Source: VAZQ01 sp963841105
GTDB taxonomy: Bacteria > Pseudomonadota > Alphaproteobacteria > Rhizobiales > Xanthobacteraceae
Direction of reading: 5' to 3'
Assembly (NCBI GenBank): GCA_963841105.1
Contig: CAWJCB010000030.1
Coordinates: forward strand, 124,001 to 188,000
DNA length: 64,000 nucleotides
The notes beneath the pieces are model-generated. The model ran no database searches. It worked only from the letters and a program-made list of their open reading frames with translations, and was not told the DNA's origin. Of this stretch, positions 16,413 to 26,154 are shown in pieces. The position numbers and the translations under genes were made by a program. Every line of letters begins with the position of its first letter. Position 1 is the first letter of the stretch.

Positions 16413-16490
16413 CCCGGATGAGCGTCAGCGAAATCCGGGATCTATTGGCGCAGCCGGACCCGCATGTCGCTGACGCTTCATGCGGGCTAC
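16409..16490. repeat. GTAGCCCGGAT-type palindromic repeat, copy 2
   Basis: GTAGCCCGGATGAGCGTCAGCG at the left and CGCTGACGCTTCATGCGGGCTAC at the right form a long inverted repeat with an internal AAATCCGGGA. It begins within the last codons of engB, so the repeat supplies the engB stop region, and ends 100 bases before argB. Confidence 0.75.
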
Positions 16491-16590
16491 AAATGAAACC
16501 CCTTCCGCGCAAGTCGGTCGCTCGCTAAAACCCGCCGCAACGCGAACGGCCTCCTGCATCGCGCCTTCGGATTTTCCTTGGGATTTTCCT

Positions 16591-17475
16591 ATGACGGCTT
16601 CCCCTCACGAGATCGCCCGCGTGCTCTCGGAAGCGCTGCCACACATGCAGCGCTACGACGAAGAGACCGTCGTGGTGAAATATGGCGGTCATGCCATGGG
16701 CGAGGACGATCTGGCGCGGAGCTTTGCGCGCGACGTCGTCCTGATGGAGCAGACCGCCATCAATCCCGTGGTCGTGCATGGCGGCGGCCCGCAGATCGGC
16801 GACATGCTGGCGCGGCTCGGCATCAAGTCGCAGTTCGCCAACGGGCTGCGCGTGACCGACGCCGCCACCATCGAGATCGTCGAAATGGTGCTCGCCGGCT
16901 CCATCAACAAGCAGATCGTCGGGTTCATCAACGAGGCCGGCGGTAAAGCCGTCGGGCTGTGCGGCAAGGACGGCAACATGGTGCTCGCCCGCAAGGTGAG
17001 CACTCACGCGCTCGATGCGCACACGAATGGGGACAAGATCATCGACCTCGGTTTCGTCGGCGAGCCGGACAAGGTCGACGTGACCGTGCTCAGCCAGATC
17101 CTCGGCCAAGATATCATCCCGGTGCTGGCGCCGCTCGCGACCTCCAGGGAAGGGATCACTTATAATGTCAACGCCGACACTTTTGCGGGCGCCATTGCCG
17201 GCGCGCTCAAGGCCAAGCGGCTGCTCCTTCTGACCGACGTGCCCGGCGTGCTCGACCAGTCAGGCAATCTCATCAAGCAGCTTTCCGTGAACGATGCCCG
17301 CCGTCTCATTGCCGACGGCACCATCTCCGGCGGCATGATCCCGAAGGTGGAGACCTGCATCTACGCGATCGAAGCCGGCGTGGAAGGCGTCGTTATTCTC
17401 GATGGCAAGGTTCGGCATGCGGTGCTCCTCGAGCTGCTCACCGATCACGGCGCCGGTACCCTGATGCTGCGCTGA
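16591..17475 (+). CDS. argB: Acetylglutamate kinase
   Basis: From the ATG at 16591 the product is 294 residues, with VVVKYGGHAMG near the N-terminus, VHGGGPQIGDML, and the C-terminal TDVPGVLDQSGNL and SGGMIPKVETC motifs of N-acetyl-L-glutamate kinases. It catalyses the second step of arginine synthesis (ATP-dependent phosphorylation of N-acetylglutamate). A longer frame starting at 16480 would add 37 residues encoded partly by the palindrome and is not supported. Confidence 0.96.
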   Translation: MTASPHEIARVLSEALPHMQRYDEETVVVKYGGHAMGEDDLARSFARDVVLMEQTAINPVVVHGGGPQIGDMLARLGIKSQFANGLRVTDAATIEIVEMVLAGSINKQIVGFINEAGGKAVGLCGKDGNMVLARKVSTHALDAHTNGDKIIDLGFVGEPDKVDVTVLSQILGQDIIPVLAPLATSREGITYNVNADTFAGAIAGALKAKRLLLLTDVPGVLDQSGNLIKQLSVNDARRLIADGTISGGMIPKVETCIYAIEAGVEGVVILDGKVRHAVLLELLTDHGAGTLMLR

Positions 17476-17582
17476 ATTAGTCATGAAGCCGCTCTCTGGC
17501 GGGTAGCCCTTGCATCGACGATGTGAACGGTCCAATTTTAATCAAGATGGATCGCGGGGGCTAACCATCGGGAGCGCTGGTC

Positions 17583-19148
17583 ATGCCGCACTCGAGAATG
17601 TCCCTCGCCTGCCTCGTCTTGATTTCCGCTGCGTTGGCGACGACCCCAGCTTCAGCTCGCAACGGCGGGGGCTTCGGCGGCGGCGGCGGTTTTCATGGTG
17701 GCGGTGGCGGCGGCTTCCATGGTGGCGGTGGTTTTGGCGGCGGCGGTTTTCATGGCGGGGGCTTTGGCGGCGGCCGCGCATTCTCGGCGCCGCATTTCTC
17801 GGCTCCCCGGATATCGGCGCCGCATTTCGCACCACGCATATCCGCACCGCGCATATCGGTTCCGCATTTTGCGCCCCGAATAGCAGTGCCGCGCGTTTCC
17901 GCGCCGCACATCGCGCGCCCAGCCATCCACACGCCGAGCATCGCGCCGCAGCGCTTCGCCCGGCCGGTGCAGCCCCAGCATCCCGTGAGCACGGGATCGA
18001 TATCGCCGTCCGGGCGAACCTTGGCGGCGCCGGCACCGCGCATGCAGCACTTGGCCACGCCAAATTCGGCCACGCCAAATTCGGCCGGTCGCGCCTTCGC
18101 GCTCGCCGGCGCGCACGCAGCCGCCGGCGGGCATATCCTGCGCAATCAGTTCTTCGCCAAGCGTCCCGCTTTCGCGCACGCGACCTTTCAAGGGCGCTTC
18201 GCCCGGCTGCCGTGGTGGAGACATCACCGCCATTTCCGTCCCATCGTGATCGGCTGGTTCGGCCCACTGTTCTGGCCCTTCGGCTTCGATGATTTTCTCG
18301 GATACACGTTCTATCCCTATGCTTATGACGCGTTCTGGCCCAGCGCCTATGACGATACCTATGACGGCCTGCTCGGAGCGTATGGCGCTGCTGGTCCCGC
18401 GGCCTACGCAACGAATGGCGCCTACCCTGCCACCAACAGGCAGGTGACCGCGAACGGCGGCCGCGCGCCCGAGCATCGCATCTGCAGCGGTCAAACCGCG
18501 GGCGTGACGGACTTTCAGATCGACGAGATCGCGCGCGTGGTCGAGCCGAATGACGCGCAACGCGCCTCCCTCGACGAGCTGCGGACGGCCATGGCGCGGG
18601 CGCTCGATATCCTCAAGGCCGCCTGCCCGACCGAGCTCGCGAGCACTCCGACCGGACGCATCGAAGCGATGCAGGCGCGGCTCGCCGCGATGTTGGAGGC
18701 GGTACGCACCGTGCGCGCACCGCTGGCGCAATTCAACGCGCTGCTCAGCGATGAGCAGAAGGCTCGCTTCAATTCCCTCGGCAAAGAGGATGAGCAGAAC
18801 GACCCGCAGGCGCGGCGCGAGCTCACGCAAGCCTGCAGCGAGCGCGCCGCCGGAATAGCCGGGCTTCCGATCGAGCGGATCGAGCGCGCGGTACGGCCTG
18901 ACGAGACGCAACGTGGCGCACTGGCGGATCTGCGCAATGCAATCTCGCAAGCAGGCGAGCTCCTGAAATCGAATTGCCCGACGTATCAGCCGCTCACTCC
19001 CGTCGTGCGGCTTGAGGCCATGGAGCAACGGCTTGATGCCATGCTGCGCGCCGTCGAAGCGGTCCGGCCGGCACTGATGAATTTCTACGGCTCACTCGGC
19101 GACGAGCAAAAGGAGCGCTTCAACCGGCTCTCACCCGCGCAGAGCTGA
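17583..19148 (+). CDS. LTXXQ-motif periplasmic protein with Gly/His-rich N-terminus
   Basis: A 521-residue exported protein: signal peptide (LVLISAALATTPASA), a Gly-rich block with GGGFHGG units (residues 27-66), a run of SAPRISAPHF-like repeats (about 68-120), a Trp/Phe/Tyr-rich central stretch, and two copies of a helical domain (about 300-400 and 415-510), each ending in a DEQKxRFN motif. Such repeats are found in the LTXXQ family related to CpxP/Spy periplasmic chaperones. It may be a stress chaperone or metal-binding protein; the His-rich Gly block would suit metal binding, but that is inference. Confidence 0.7.
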   Translation: MPHSRMSLACLVLISAALATTPASARNGGGFGGGGGFHGGGGGGFHGGGGFGGGGFHGGGFGGGRAFSAPHFSAPRISAPHFAPRISAPRISVPHFAPRIAVPRVSAPHIARPAIHTPSIAPQRFARPVQPQHPVSTGSISPSGRTLAAPAPRMQHLATPNSATPNSAGRAFALAGAHAAAGGHILRNQFFAKRPAFAHATFQGRFARLPWWRHHRHFRPIVIGWFGPLFWPFGFDDFLGYTFYPYAYDAFWPSAYDDTYDGLLGAYGAAGPAAYATNGAYPATNRQVTANGGRAPEHRICSGQTAGVTDFQIDEIARVVEPNDAQRASLDELRTAMARALDILKAACPTELASTPTGRIEAMQARLAAMLEAVRTVRAPLAQFNALLSDEQKARFNSLGKEDEQNDPQARRELTQACSERAAGIAGLPIERIERAVRPDETQRGALADLRNAISQAGELLKSNCPTYQPLTPVVRLEAMEQRLDAMLRAVEAVRPALMNFYGSLGDEQKERFNRLSPAQS

Positions 19149-19171
19149 CAGCGCGGCTGCGAGCGCTTCTC

Positions 19172-19274
19172 GTAGCCCGCATTGAGCCATCGCCGCATCT
19201 TGCGCGCGTGCTCGACGTGCGATGGCGAAATGCGGGACGGCTCCCGGATGTCGCTTCGCTCCATCCGGGCTACG
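19172..19274. repeat. GTAGCCCGCAT-type palindromic repeat, copy 3
   Basis: GTAGCCCGCATTGAGCC... at the left and CATCCGGGCTAC at the right bracket nested inverted segments (CATCGCCGCATCT / GCGATGGCGAAATGCGGG). It fills the gap between two convergent genes (the LTXXQ gene and pckA). Confidence 0.7.
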
Positions 19275-19298
19275 GATGCCGCGCATTGCAGCGCCCGC

Positions 19299-20912
19299 TC
19301 ACTCCGCCGCGATGCGCACCTCGGGCGCCGCCGAGCGCACCTCGGCATCGACATCGTCCTCGAACTTGGTGAAGTTCTTCTGGAACATGCCGACGAGCTT
19401 GCGCGCGGTGTCGTCGAAGGCGGCTTTGTCCTTCCAGGTCTTCATCGGATAGAGAAGGTGCGGCTCGATGCCGGGCACCGAGCTTGGCACGGCAAAACCG
19501 AAATACGGGTCGGTGCGAAACTTCACCGTCTTGAGCGAGCCGTCGAGCGCCCCGGTGACCAGGGCGCGCGTCGCCTTGATCGGCATGCGGCGGCCCACGC
19601 CATAGATGCCGCCGGTCCAGCCGCTGTTGACCAGCCAGCAATCCACTTTGTGCTTGGAAATGTATTCGCGCAGGACGGCGCCGTATTCCGCGGGCGGCCG
19701 CGGCAGAAACGGCGCGCCAAAGCAGGTGGAGAAGTTGGGCTCAACCCCGACCAGGCCTTTCTCCGTGCCCGCCACCTTGGCGGTATAGCCCGACAGGAAG
19801 TGATACATCGCCTGCGCCGGAGTGAGCCTGGCGATCGGCGGTATCACGCCAAAGGCGTCTGCCGTCAGAAAGATGATGTTTCTGGGATGTCCGGCGCGAC
19901 CGCTGTGAGAGGCGCCGGGCATGAAATCGAGCGGATAGGCGGAACGCGTGTTCTCGGTTTTGGAGTTGTCGTTGAAATCCGGGATACGGGTCTGCGGATC
20001 GAACACCACGTTTTCCAGCACCGCGCCAAAGCGATTGGTGGCAGCGTAGATCTCCGGCTCGGCCTCCTGCGAGAGCTTGATGCATTTGGCGTAGCAGCCG
20101 CCCTCGAAGTTGAACACTCCGTCCGGTCCCCAGCCATGCTCGTCGTCGCCGATGAGCGTGCGGTTCGGGTCGGCGGAAAGGGTCGTCTTGCCTGTGCCGG
20201 AGAGACCGAAGAACAGCGCCACGTCGCCATCCTTGCCGACATTGGCGGAGCAATGCATCGGCATGACGCCTTGCACCGGAAGATAGAAGTTCAGCGTGGT
20301 GAACACCGACTTCTTCATCTCGCCGGCATAGGAGGAGTTGCCGATCAGGATGATCTTCCTGCTGAAGTCGATCGCGATCACGGTCTCGCTGCGCACGCCG
20401 TGACGCTCGGGATCGGCCTTGAAAGAAGGCAGATCAACAATGGTGAGGTCGGGGACGAAGCCGGCGAGATCGGTCCGCTCCGGACGAATCAGCAGCTGCC
20501 GGATGAACAGCGAGTGCCAGGCCAGCTCGGTGAAGACGCGAACCTTGATGCGGTAGGACGGATCGGCGCCACCGTAGAGGTCCTGCGCGAACAGCTGCTT
20601 GCCGCGCGCATGGGCGATGAAATCCTCATAGAGACGCTGGAAATGCGCTTGCGTGATCTTGCGGTTGCCTTCCCACCAGACCGAGCCCTGGGTCAGCTCG
20701 TCGATCAGGATATGCTTGTCCTTTGGGGAGCGGCCGGTATGGGCGCCCGTTTCCGCGCATAGCGCTCCGCCTTCGACGATCATAGCCTCGTGGCCCGCGA
20801 CGGCGTGCTGATAGAGCGCCGGCGCCGTAAGATTCCAATGCACGCCACGTAACGCCTCGAAGCCGAACTTCTCGGCACCACAGGCGCTGTTCCGCAAACC
20901 CGTCTCCTGCAC
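19299..20912 (-). CDS. pckA: Phosphoenolpyruvate carboxykinase (ATP)
   Basis: The GTG at 20912, preceded by GGAGGA at the right distance, gives 537 residues, the normal size of ATP-type PEPCK. Substrate loop HTGRSPKDKHI, P-loop GLSGTGKTTLSAD (about 235-247) and the metal/adenine motif GDDEHGWGPDG are intact. It converts oxaloacetate to PEP in gluconeogenesis. In rhizobia pckA lies next to chvI/chvG, which contribute to its control; that pair lies 1.5 kb away here, with an alpha/beta hydrolase gene between. The longer open frame to 21065 lacks homology. Confidence 0.96.
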   Translation of the reverse strand: MQETGLRNSACGAEKFGFEALRGVHWNLTAPALYQHAVAGHEAMIVEGGALCAETGAHTGRSPKDKHILIDELTQGSVWWEGNRKITQAHFQRLYEDFIAHARGKQLFAQDLYGGADPSYRIKVRVFTELAWHSLFIRQLLIRPERTDLAGFVPDLTIVDLPSFKADPERHGVRSETVIAIDFSRKIILIGNSSYAGEMKKSVFTTLNFYLPVQGVMPMHCSANVGKDGDVALFFGLSGTGKTTLSADPNRTLIGDDEHGWGPDGVFNFEGGCYAKCIKLSQEAEPEIYAATNRFGAVLENVVFDPQTRIPDFNDNSKTENTRSAYPLDFMPGASHSGRAGHPRNIIFLTADAFGVIPPIARLTPAQAMYHFLSGYTAKVAGTEKGLVGVEPNFSTCFGAPFLPRPPAEYGAVLREYISKHKVDCWLVNSGWTGGIYGVGRRMPIKATRALVTGALDGSLKTVKFRTDPYFGFAVPSSVPGIEPHLLYPMKTWKDKAAFDDTARKLVGMFQKNFTKFEDDVDAEVRSAAPEVRIAAE

Positions 20913-21119
20913 GAAACATTCCTCCACGGCACTTCCGGCTGGCGCCGGTACACTCCCCAACGGCTGCTCGCGCAACGAGCAACAGCAGTTCTTTTCTTGC
21001 GGACGTATTCTCTTGCGGACGTATAGGCGTGATCGATCAGGCTGCCAAGTCAAACGGAGCCGCAAGGCAAGCTTAGGGTTTACTCCAAATTCTATAGTCC
21101 GCGAGACCCGCTCAATCAG

Positions 21120-22139
21120 CTATTCCACGAGGCCCTGCTCGACCAGCCATTTCTGGATAACATTCGCGACCGCGTCACTGTTCCGGTCCATCATGATCAT
21201 GTGCGAGTTGCCGCGAATGCCGATGTCGGGCAGATCGACCACATCGATGCGGCCGCCGGCTGCCTTGAGAACGCCGGCATAATCGACGCCGCTCTGGCGG
21301 ATCTTCGACCAGCGCGGATGACCCTTTGCATTGTCTCCGTAGACGACGAGGATCGGCGTGGTCTTGATGGAGCCAACCTTGGCGGGGTCACCGCCCAATG
21401 TCGGCTCGACCGCCACCATCGCCTTCACTTTATCAGGGCGCGCTTCGAGCACCTTGTAACCGAAGGCGCCGGATTGGCTGTGCACCAGCACGACACAGGG
21501 ACAGACCTTGTCGACGAGCTCGATATAGGCGGCGACGATCTGATCATCCGTGGTAAGCCAGCGCGGCACGCCCTGTTTCATGAACTGCGCGTACGCATCG
21601 ATCGGGAACTGGGAGCCTGGGTACGTCGTGCGTCTCGCCCTGTCGTCGTTCCATGAGCCGGGCGGGCCGATGCGAAAGCGCTCCCAGGGATCGCCGAACG
21701 GCAGAAAGACCGGGTCGCCCTTGAACGTGCTGGTCCAGCCGGAACGCCCGCGTTCTACCGCGTCGGAGACGTAGGTGTCCCAACCGTTACGGATGAAATA
21801 GCTTAGCCAGCCCTCGCCGCCATCCGGCTTGGTCTCGTAGGTCACCCCGGTCAGGCCGCCGCCATGCCAAAGAAGGATCGGCAGCCTGCCCCTGCGGTTT
21901 TGCGGCAGGAAGTACTGCACGTACATCTGCTCAACCTGGTATTTGCCGTTGGGGTCCATTTTGGCGGGCACCCCGCCGGGCGTGAACACCACCTCCTTGA
22001 TCGGCTGGCCGGTAATCTCGACGAGCCTGCCGCCAATATGGAAAGAACCCATGTCGCGCAGCACAAGAGCCTCTCTTGTCTGTGCGAGAGCGGGGCCCGC
22101 AGCCAGGGTCGTCGCGAGCACAAGCAGAAACTGGCGCAT
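21120..22139 (-). CDS. Secreted alpha/beta hydrolase
   Basis: From the ATG at 22139: signal peptide (FLLVLATTLAAGPALAQ), oxyanion region LLWHGGGLTG, nucleophile motif VHSQSGAFGY (Ser in place of the usual GxSxG with His first), an acid in ILVVYGDNAKG and the final His in GNSHMIMMD. These make a complete alpha/beta hydrolase triad in a protein of about 339 residues, probably periplasmic. Similar proteins are annotated as esterases; the substrate is unknown. It is inserted between pckA and chvI and is transcribed with the pckA strand. Confidence 0.8.
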   Translation of the reverse strand: MRQFLLVLATTLAAGPALAQTREALVLRDMGSFHIGGRLVEITGQPIKEVVFTPGGVPAKMDPNGKYQVEQMYVQYFLPQNRRGRLPILLWHGGGLTGVTYETKPDGGEGWLSYFIRNGWDTYVSDAVERGRSGWTSTFKGDPVFLPFGDPWERFRIGPPGSWNDDRARRTTYPGSQFPIDAYAQFMKQGVPRWLTTDDQIVAAYIELVDKVCPCVVLVHSQSGAFGYKVLEARPDKVKAMVAVEPTLGGDPAKVGSIKTTPILVVYGDNAKGHPRWSKIRQSGVDYAGVLKAAGGRIDVVDLPDIGIRGNSHMIMMDRNSDAVANVIQKWLVEQGLVE

Positions 22140-22165
22140 TTTTCCTCTCCCGTTGTTTTCTGTTC

Positions 22166-22267
22166 GTAGCCCGGATGAAGCGGGAAGCGACATCCGGGGA
22201 CCCCGCATTTCGCGGAGCCTGTCATCGGGCCGCGCTTCGCGCGGACCCGTTGGCTCATGCGGGCTAC
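22166..22267. repeat. GTAGCCCGGAT-type palindromic repeat, copy 4
   Basis: GTAGCCCGGATGAAGCGGGAAGCGACATCCGGG is followed by a second inverted unit ending in TGGCTCATGCGGGCTAC, with GGACCCCGCATTTCGCG and CCGCGCTTCGCGCGG hairpins in between. It lies in the divergent promoter region of the hydrolase and chvI. Confidence 0.7.
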
Positions 22268-22465
22268 TGCTCCGGGCTGCAAGGGCGGCAATTGTGGCAA
22301 GGGGCGCGGCAATTGGCGACGGTCAAAGCCGCTTTGCGAAGGGAGCGCGCGGAGCTATGCTTTAAAGCCATTGACGAATCATGCCTTTGGCGGGAGTTCG
22401 TCACATTTCGGCCTTGCTTTGGGGGCTTCAAAGTCGAGGGGCGGTACGCCAGAATAAGGGGCTTC

Positions 22466-23167
22466 ATGCCAACAATCGCTCTGGTCGACGATGATCGCAA
22501 CATTTTGACCTCGGTCTCGATCGCACTCGAGGCTGAAGGTTACCGCATCATGACGTACACCGACGGGGCCTCTGCGCTCGACGGATTCAAGACCAGCCCC
22601 CCGGATCTGGCGATTCTCGATATCAAGATGCCGCGCATGGACGGGATGGAGACGCTGAGGCGGCTGCGTCAGAAGTCCGACATGCCCGTGATTTTCCTCA
22701 CCTCGAAGGATGAGGAGATCGACGAGCTGTTCGGCCTCAAAATGGGCGCCGACGATTTCATACGTAAGCCTTTCTCGCAACGGCTTCTCGTCGAGCGGGT
22801 GAAAGCGATTCTACGCCGAGCGACGCCGAAGGACGGCTCCCCGCCAAAGGAAACCGATGCCGCGAAGGTGCTCGAACGCGGGCTCCTGCGCATGGATCCG
22901 GAGCGCCACACGTGCACCTGGAAGAACGAGGCGGTGACGCTCACAGTCACTGAATTTCTGATCCTGCAGGCGCTGGCCAGCCGGCCCGGCGTCGTGAAGA
23001 GCCGAAATGCGCTGATGGATGCGGCCTACGATGACCAGGTCTATGTTGACGACCGCACGATCGACAGCCACATCAAGCGGCTGCGCAAGAAGTTCAAAGG
23101 CACCGACGACGACTTCGACATGATCGAAACGCTCTACGGGGTGGGCTATCGGTTCAAGGAGATGTGA
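22466..23167 (+). CDS. chvI: Response regulator ChvI
   Basis: The ATG at 22466 gives 233 residues. Receiver domain with acceptor Asp52 in LAILDIKMPRMDG, acidic pocket VDDD, and Lys in FIRKPFS; OmpR/PhoB-type winged helix at the C-terminus (TVTEFLILQALASRPGVV...VDDRTIDSHIKRLRKKF). ChvI with kinase ChvG controls envelope, acid and host-related genes in rhizobia and Agrobacterium. The longer frame to 22076 runs through a palindromic repeat and is not used. Confidence 0.93.
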   Translation: MPTIALVDDDRNILTSVSIALEAEGYRIMTYTDGASALDGFKTSPPDLAILDIKMPRMDGMETLRRLRQKSDMPVIFLTSKDEEIDELFGLKMGADDFIRKPFSQRLLVERVKAILRRATPKDGSPPKETDAAKVLERGLLRMDPERHTCTWKNEAVTLTVTEFLILQALASRPGVVKSRNALMDAAYDDQVYVDDRTIDSHIKRLRKKFKGTDDDFDMIETLYGVGYRFKEM

Positions 23168-23194
23168 CGGTCCATCGGGATCAGGCGCACCTTC

Positions 23195-23267
23195 GTAGCC
23201 CGCATGAGCGCAGCGATATGCGGGGTGGAACCCGGATGTCGCGCGCAAGCGCGCTCATCCGGGCTAC
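23195..23267. repeat. GTAGCCCGCAT-type palindromic repeat, copy 5
   Basis: GTAGCCCGCATGAGCGCAGCG with CATCCGGGCTAC at the other end, and CCCGGATGTCGCGCGC inside. It lies between chvI and chvG, inside what should be one operon, and may form a stable hairpin in the message. Confidence 0.7.
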
Positions 23268-23295
23268 AGCCGTGTCGATTTAACCGGAACCGATC

Positions 23296-25075
23296 GTGCT
23301 CGAGCGAACGCCCGACAGCTTCACGCGCCTGAGCGAGCCGCAAGAGCTCGACGACGAACGGCCGCCCGTCACAAAGCGTGGCCGTGTGCTGGAGCTGTTG
23401 CACCAGGGCTGGCACCTCTTCGTGCGCATCAGCTTCGCGAGCCTCACGCGCCGGATCATGTTCCTGAACGTGACCGGCCTGCTGGCGCTCGTGGTCGGGG
23501 TTCTCTATCTCTCCCAGTTCCGCGCCGGCCTGATTGATGCGCGCATCCAAAGCCTGGTGGTGCAGGGCGAGATCATTGCGGGCGCGATTGCCGCCTCCGC
23601 GACGGTGGAGCCCGACACCATCACCATCGATCCGGAGCGCCTCCTCGGGCTGCAAGCGGGCGAAAGTTACGGGCCCTCGGACGAGGCATTCTCCGGCCTT
23701 GAATTCCCGATCAATCCGGAGCGCGTCGCGCCCGTGCTGCGCCGGCTGGTGTCGCCCACAAATACCCGCGCCCGTATCTACGACCGAGCCGGTGGCCTCA
23801 TTCTCGACAGCCGCAACCTCTATGACGTAATGCGTTTCGATCTCCCTCCACCCACGCACAAGCCGAGCTTTCTGGAGCGTGCCTACGTCGCGGTGCGCAC
23901 CTGGCTCGGCCGGGGAACGCTGCCGCTCTATCGCGAGCTTGGGCCTTCGAACGGCAAGAGCTACGAGGAGGTCGCAAACGCGCTGCAAGGCTACAAATCC
24001 AGCATGGTGCGCATCAATGACCGCGGCGAGGTCATCGTCTCGGTTGCCGTCCCGGTGCAGCGATTCCGCGCCGTGCGTGGCGCTCTCATGTTGTCAACCC
24101 AGGGCGCCGATATCGACACCATGGTCGGCGCCGAGCGGCTCGCGATCTTCAAGCTGTTTCTGATTGCCTCCGGCGTCATGGTCGTTCTGTCATTCCTGCT
24201 CGCCGGGACAATCGCCGGGCCGGTGCGGCGGCTTGCGGAAAGTGCGCAGCTGGTGCGGCGGCGCATTCGCACCCGCGTCGAGATCCCCGATCTAAGTCAT
24301 CGCCGCGACGAGATCGGGCATCTCTCGGGCTCGCTGCGCGACATGACCGACGCCCTCTACAGCCGCATTGAAGCCATCGAGAGCTTTGCGGCCGATGTCG
24401 CACACGAGCTCGAAGAATCCGCTGACGTCACTGCGCTCAGCGGTCGAAACGCTCCCGCTGGCGAAGTCGGAGCAAAGCCAGAACCGGTTGCTCGCGGTCA
24501 TTCAACACGACGTCAAGCGACTCGACCGGCTGATCTCGGACATCTCCGACGCGAGCCGCCTCGATGCGGAGATGCAGCGCCACGAGGCGCTGCCCGTGGA
24601 TATCAAAAGGCTGCTCACGACGGTGGTGAGCGTAGCGAACGAGCGCCAGGAGGACGGGGTGCGCGTGCACCTGAGATTCGAGGAGGCACAGTCCGGCCCG
24701 GTCGCTGTTCTGGGTCACGATTCGCGGCTGGGCCAGGTCGTGGACAATCTCATCGACAATGCGCGCTCGTTCTCTCCGCCAGGCAGCCCGGTGCGCGTCA
24801 CCTGCCGGCGGACGCGGAACAACGTCGATATCCTTGTGGAAGATGACGGTCCGGGGGTCCCCCCCGAGGCGATGGAAAGGATTTTCGAGCGCTTCTACAC
24901 GCAGCGGCCCGACCAGGACTTCGGACAGAATTCCGGGCTTGGTCTCTCGATCTCCAAACAGATCATTGAGGCGTATGGCGGCCGTATCTGGGTGGAGAAC
25001 CGCCACGCGATGCATCCGGACGGGACGAAAGCAATCGTTGGCGCCCGCTTCACCGTGCGATTGCCGGCCATGTAA
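23296..25075 (+). pseudogene. chvG: Sensor histidine kinase ChvG, one-base frameshift after the H-box His
   Basis: The first frame gives an N-terminal cytosolic tail, TM1 (IMFLNVTGLLALVVGVLYLS), a periplasmic sensor (about 75-275), TM2 (LFLIASGVMVVLSFLLAG), HAMP, and the H-box start FAADVAHEL. The family continues KNPLTSLRSAVETLPLA, which lies in another frame that runs on to N- and G-boxes (VEDDGPGVPPEAME, NSGLGLSISKQI) and ends at 25075. Removing the G at 24412 joins the two (GAG CTC [G] AAG AAT CCG). Both sides are otherwise well preserved, so a sequence error is possible. If real, the kinase is cut just after its phosphorylated His. The stop overlaps hprK. Confidence 0.85.
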
Positions 25076-25542
25076 TGGCCGTCGACAATCCCAGCGTGCA
25101 CGCTTCGGCCGTGCTCGCGGGCGCGCGCGCGGTGCTGATCCGCGGAGCCGCGGGGGCCGGCAAATCCCGGCTCGCGCTCGCGCTCATCGAGGCCAGCCAG
25201 ACGGGGCTCTTCCCGTTCGCGCGGTTGGTCGGCGATGATCGCGTTCATCTCGAGCCAAGTCACGGGCGTCTGCTGGTCCGGCCGGCGCCCCCATTGGCGG
25301 GACTGATCGAAGTGCGGGGCATGGGCATCCGAAAGGTGCCACACGAGCCGGTCGCGGTCGTCGGTCTGGTGGTGGACCTCGGCGCCGCCGACGCCGAGCG
25401 GCTGCCGTCAACCGAAACCGCGGAGATATGTGAAATCCGGATTCCACGTCTCCCGGTTGCACAATACGAAGATGCTCTACCTTTGGTAAAGGTGGCCCTG
25501 GGTACCCTGGGCGCTGCGCCGCACATTAAACCTCAGTCATGA
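25075..25542 (+). CDS. hprK: HPr kinase/phosphorylase, short alphaproteobacterial form
   Basis: The 155-residue protein carries the HASAV motif, the P-loop RGAAGAGKSRLAL (residues 23-35) and the LVGDDRVHLE and VRGMGIRKV segments of the HprK catalytic core, but lacks the N-terminal domain of Gram-positive HprK, as usual in this class. It phosphorylates HPr on Ser. The ATG overlaps the chvG stop (TAATG). Order chvI-chvG-hprK-EIIA-HPr links envelope signalling to the nitrogen/carbon phosphotransfer chain. Confidence 0.92.
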   Translation: MAVDNPSVHASAVLAGARAVLIRGAAGAGKSRLALALIEASQTGLFPFARLVGDDRVHLEPSHGRLLVRPAPPLAGLIEVRGMGIRKVPHEPVAVVGLVVDLGAADAERLPSTETAEICEIRIPRLPVAQYEDALPLVKVALGTLGAAPHIKPQS

Positions 25543-25752
25543 ACCTTGCGCCACGCAGGCGCGGTACAAACGTATGGCCCTATATTGCGCCCTTTCGCGT
25601 TGGACTGGTGCGCGTGTGCGCCGGAAGGCGTCTTTGACTGCAATGCCACACCCCTCCCAAATCGCTATTCGAGCCCTTGCGCGCGGCGGGCGGATGCTCA
25701 AGATGGCCGCCTTTTCTTGCGGTGCAACCAGTTGCCGCGGGCGGGGAACTTG

Positions 25753-26154
25753 ATGATCGGTCTCGTACTCGTCACGCACGGGCGGCTCGCCCTTGAGTTC
25801 CGCTCGGCGCTCGAACACGTGGTGGGACCGCAATCTCAGATCGAGGCGGTCACCATCGGCCCGGATGATGATGTTGAGCAGCGGCGCAACGACATTATCG
25901 ACGCCGTCAAGCGCGTCGACAGTGGCGAAGGGGTCGCCATTCTCACCGATATGTTCGGCGGCACCCCCTCGAACCTGGCCATCTCGCTCATGGGCCGTCC
26001 CAAGGTCGAGGTGCTGGCGGGGATCAACCTGCCCATGCTGGTGAAGCTCGCCAAGGTGCGCGACGAGTGCGCGCTGCCGGAGGCGGTAGCCGCGGCTCAG
26101 GACTCCGGCCGCAAGTACATCACCATCGCCAGCCGCGTCCTGAACGGCAAATGA
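25753..26154 (+). CDS. PTS EIIA component, mannose (EIIA-Man) family
   Basis: From the ATG at 25753 the protein is 133 residues, with the phosphorylated His9 in LVTHGRLALEF and the conserved ILTDMFGGTPSN segment of EIIA-Man domains. No EIIB, C or D component is near, so it is part of a regulatory phosphotransfer chain rather than a sugar transporter. Its stop overlaps the HPr start (ATGA). The 210 bases before it contain no gene and presumably its own promoter. Confidence 0.93.
   Translation: MIGLVLVTHGRLALEFRSALEHVVGPQSQIEAVTIGPDDDVEQRRNDIIDAVKRVDSGEGVAILTDMFGGTPSNLAISLMGRPKVEVLAGINLPMLVKLAKVRDECALPEAVAAAQDSGRKYITIASRVLNGK

Noticed and set aside
17583..18400. Programmed or phase-variable repeats in the Gly-rich gene
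   Set aside because: The GGGFHGG and SAPRISAP repeats are imperfect at DNA level and keep the frame; nothing suggests slippage-based switching.
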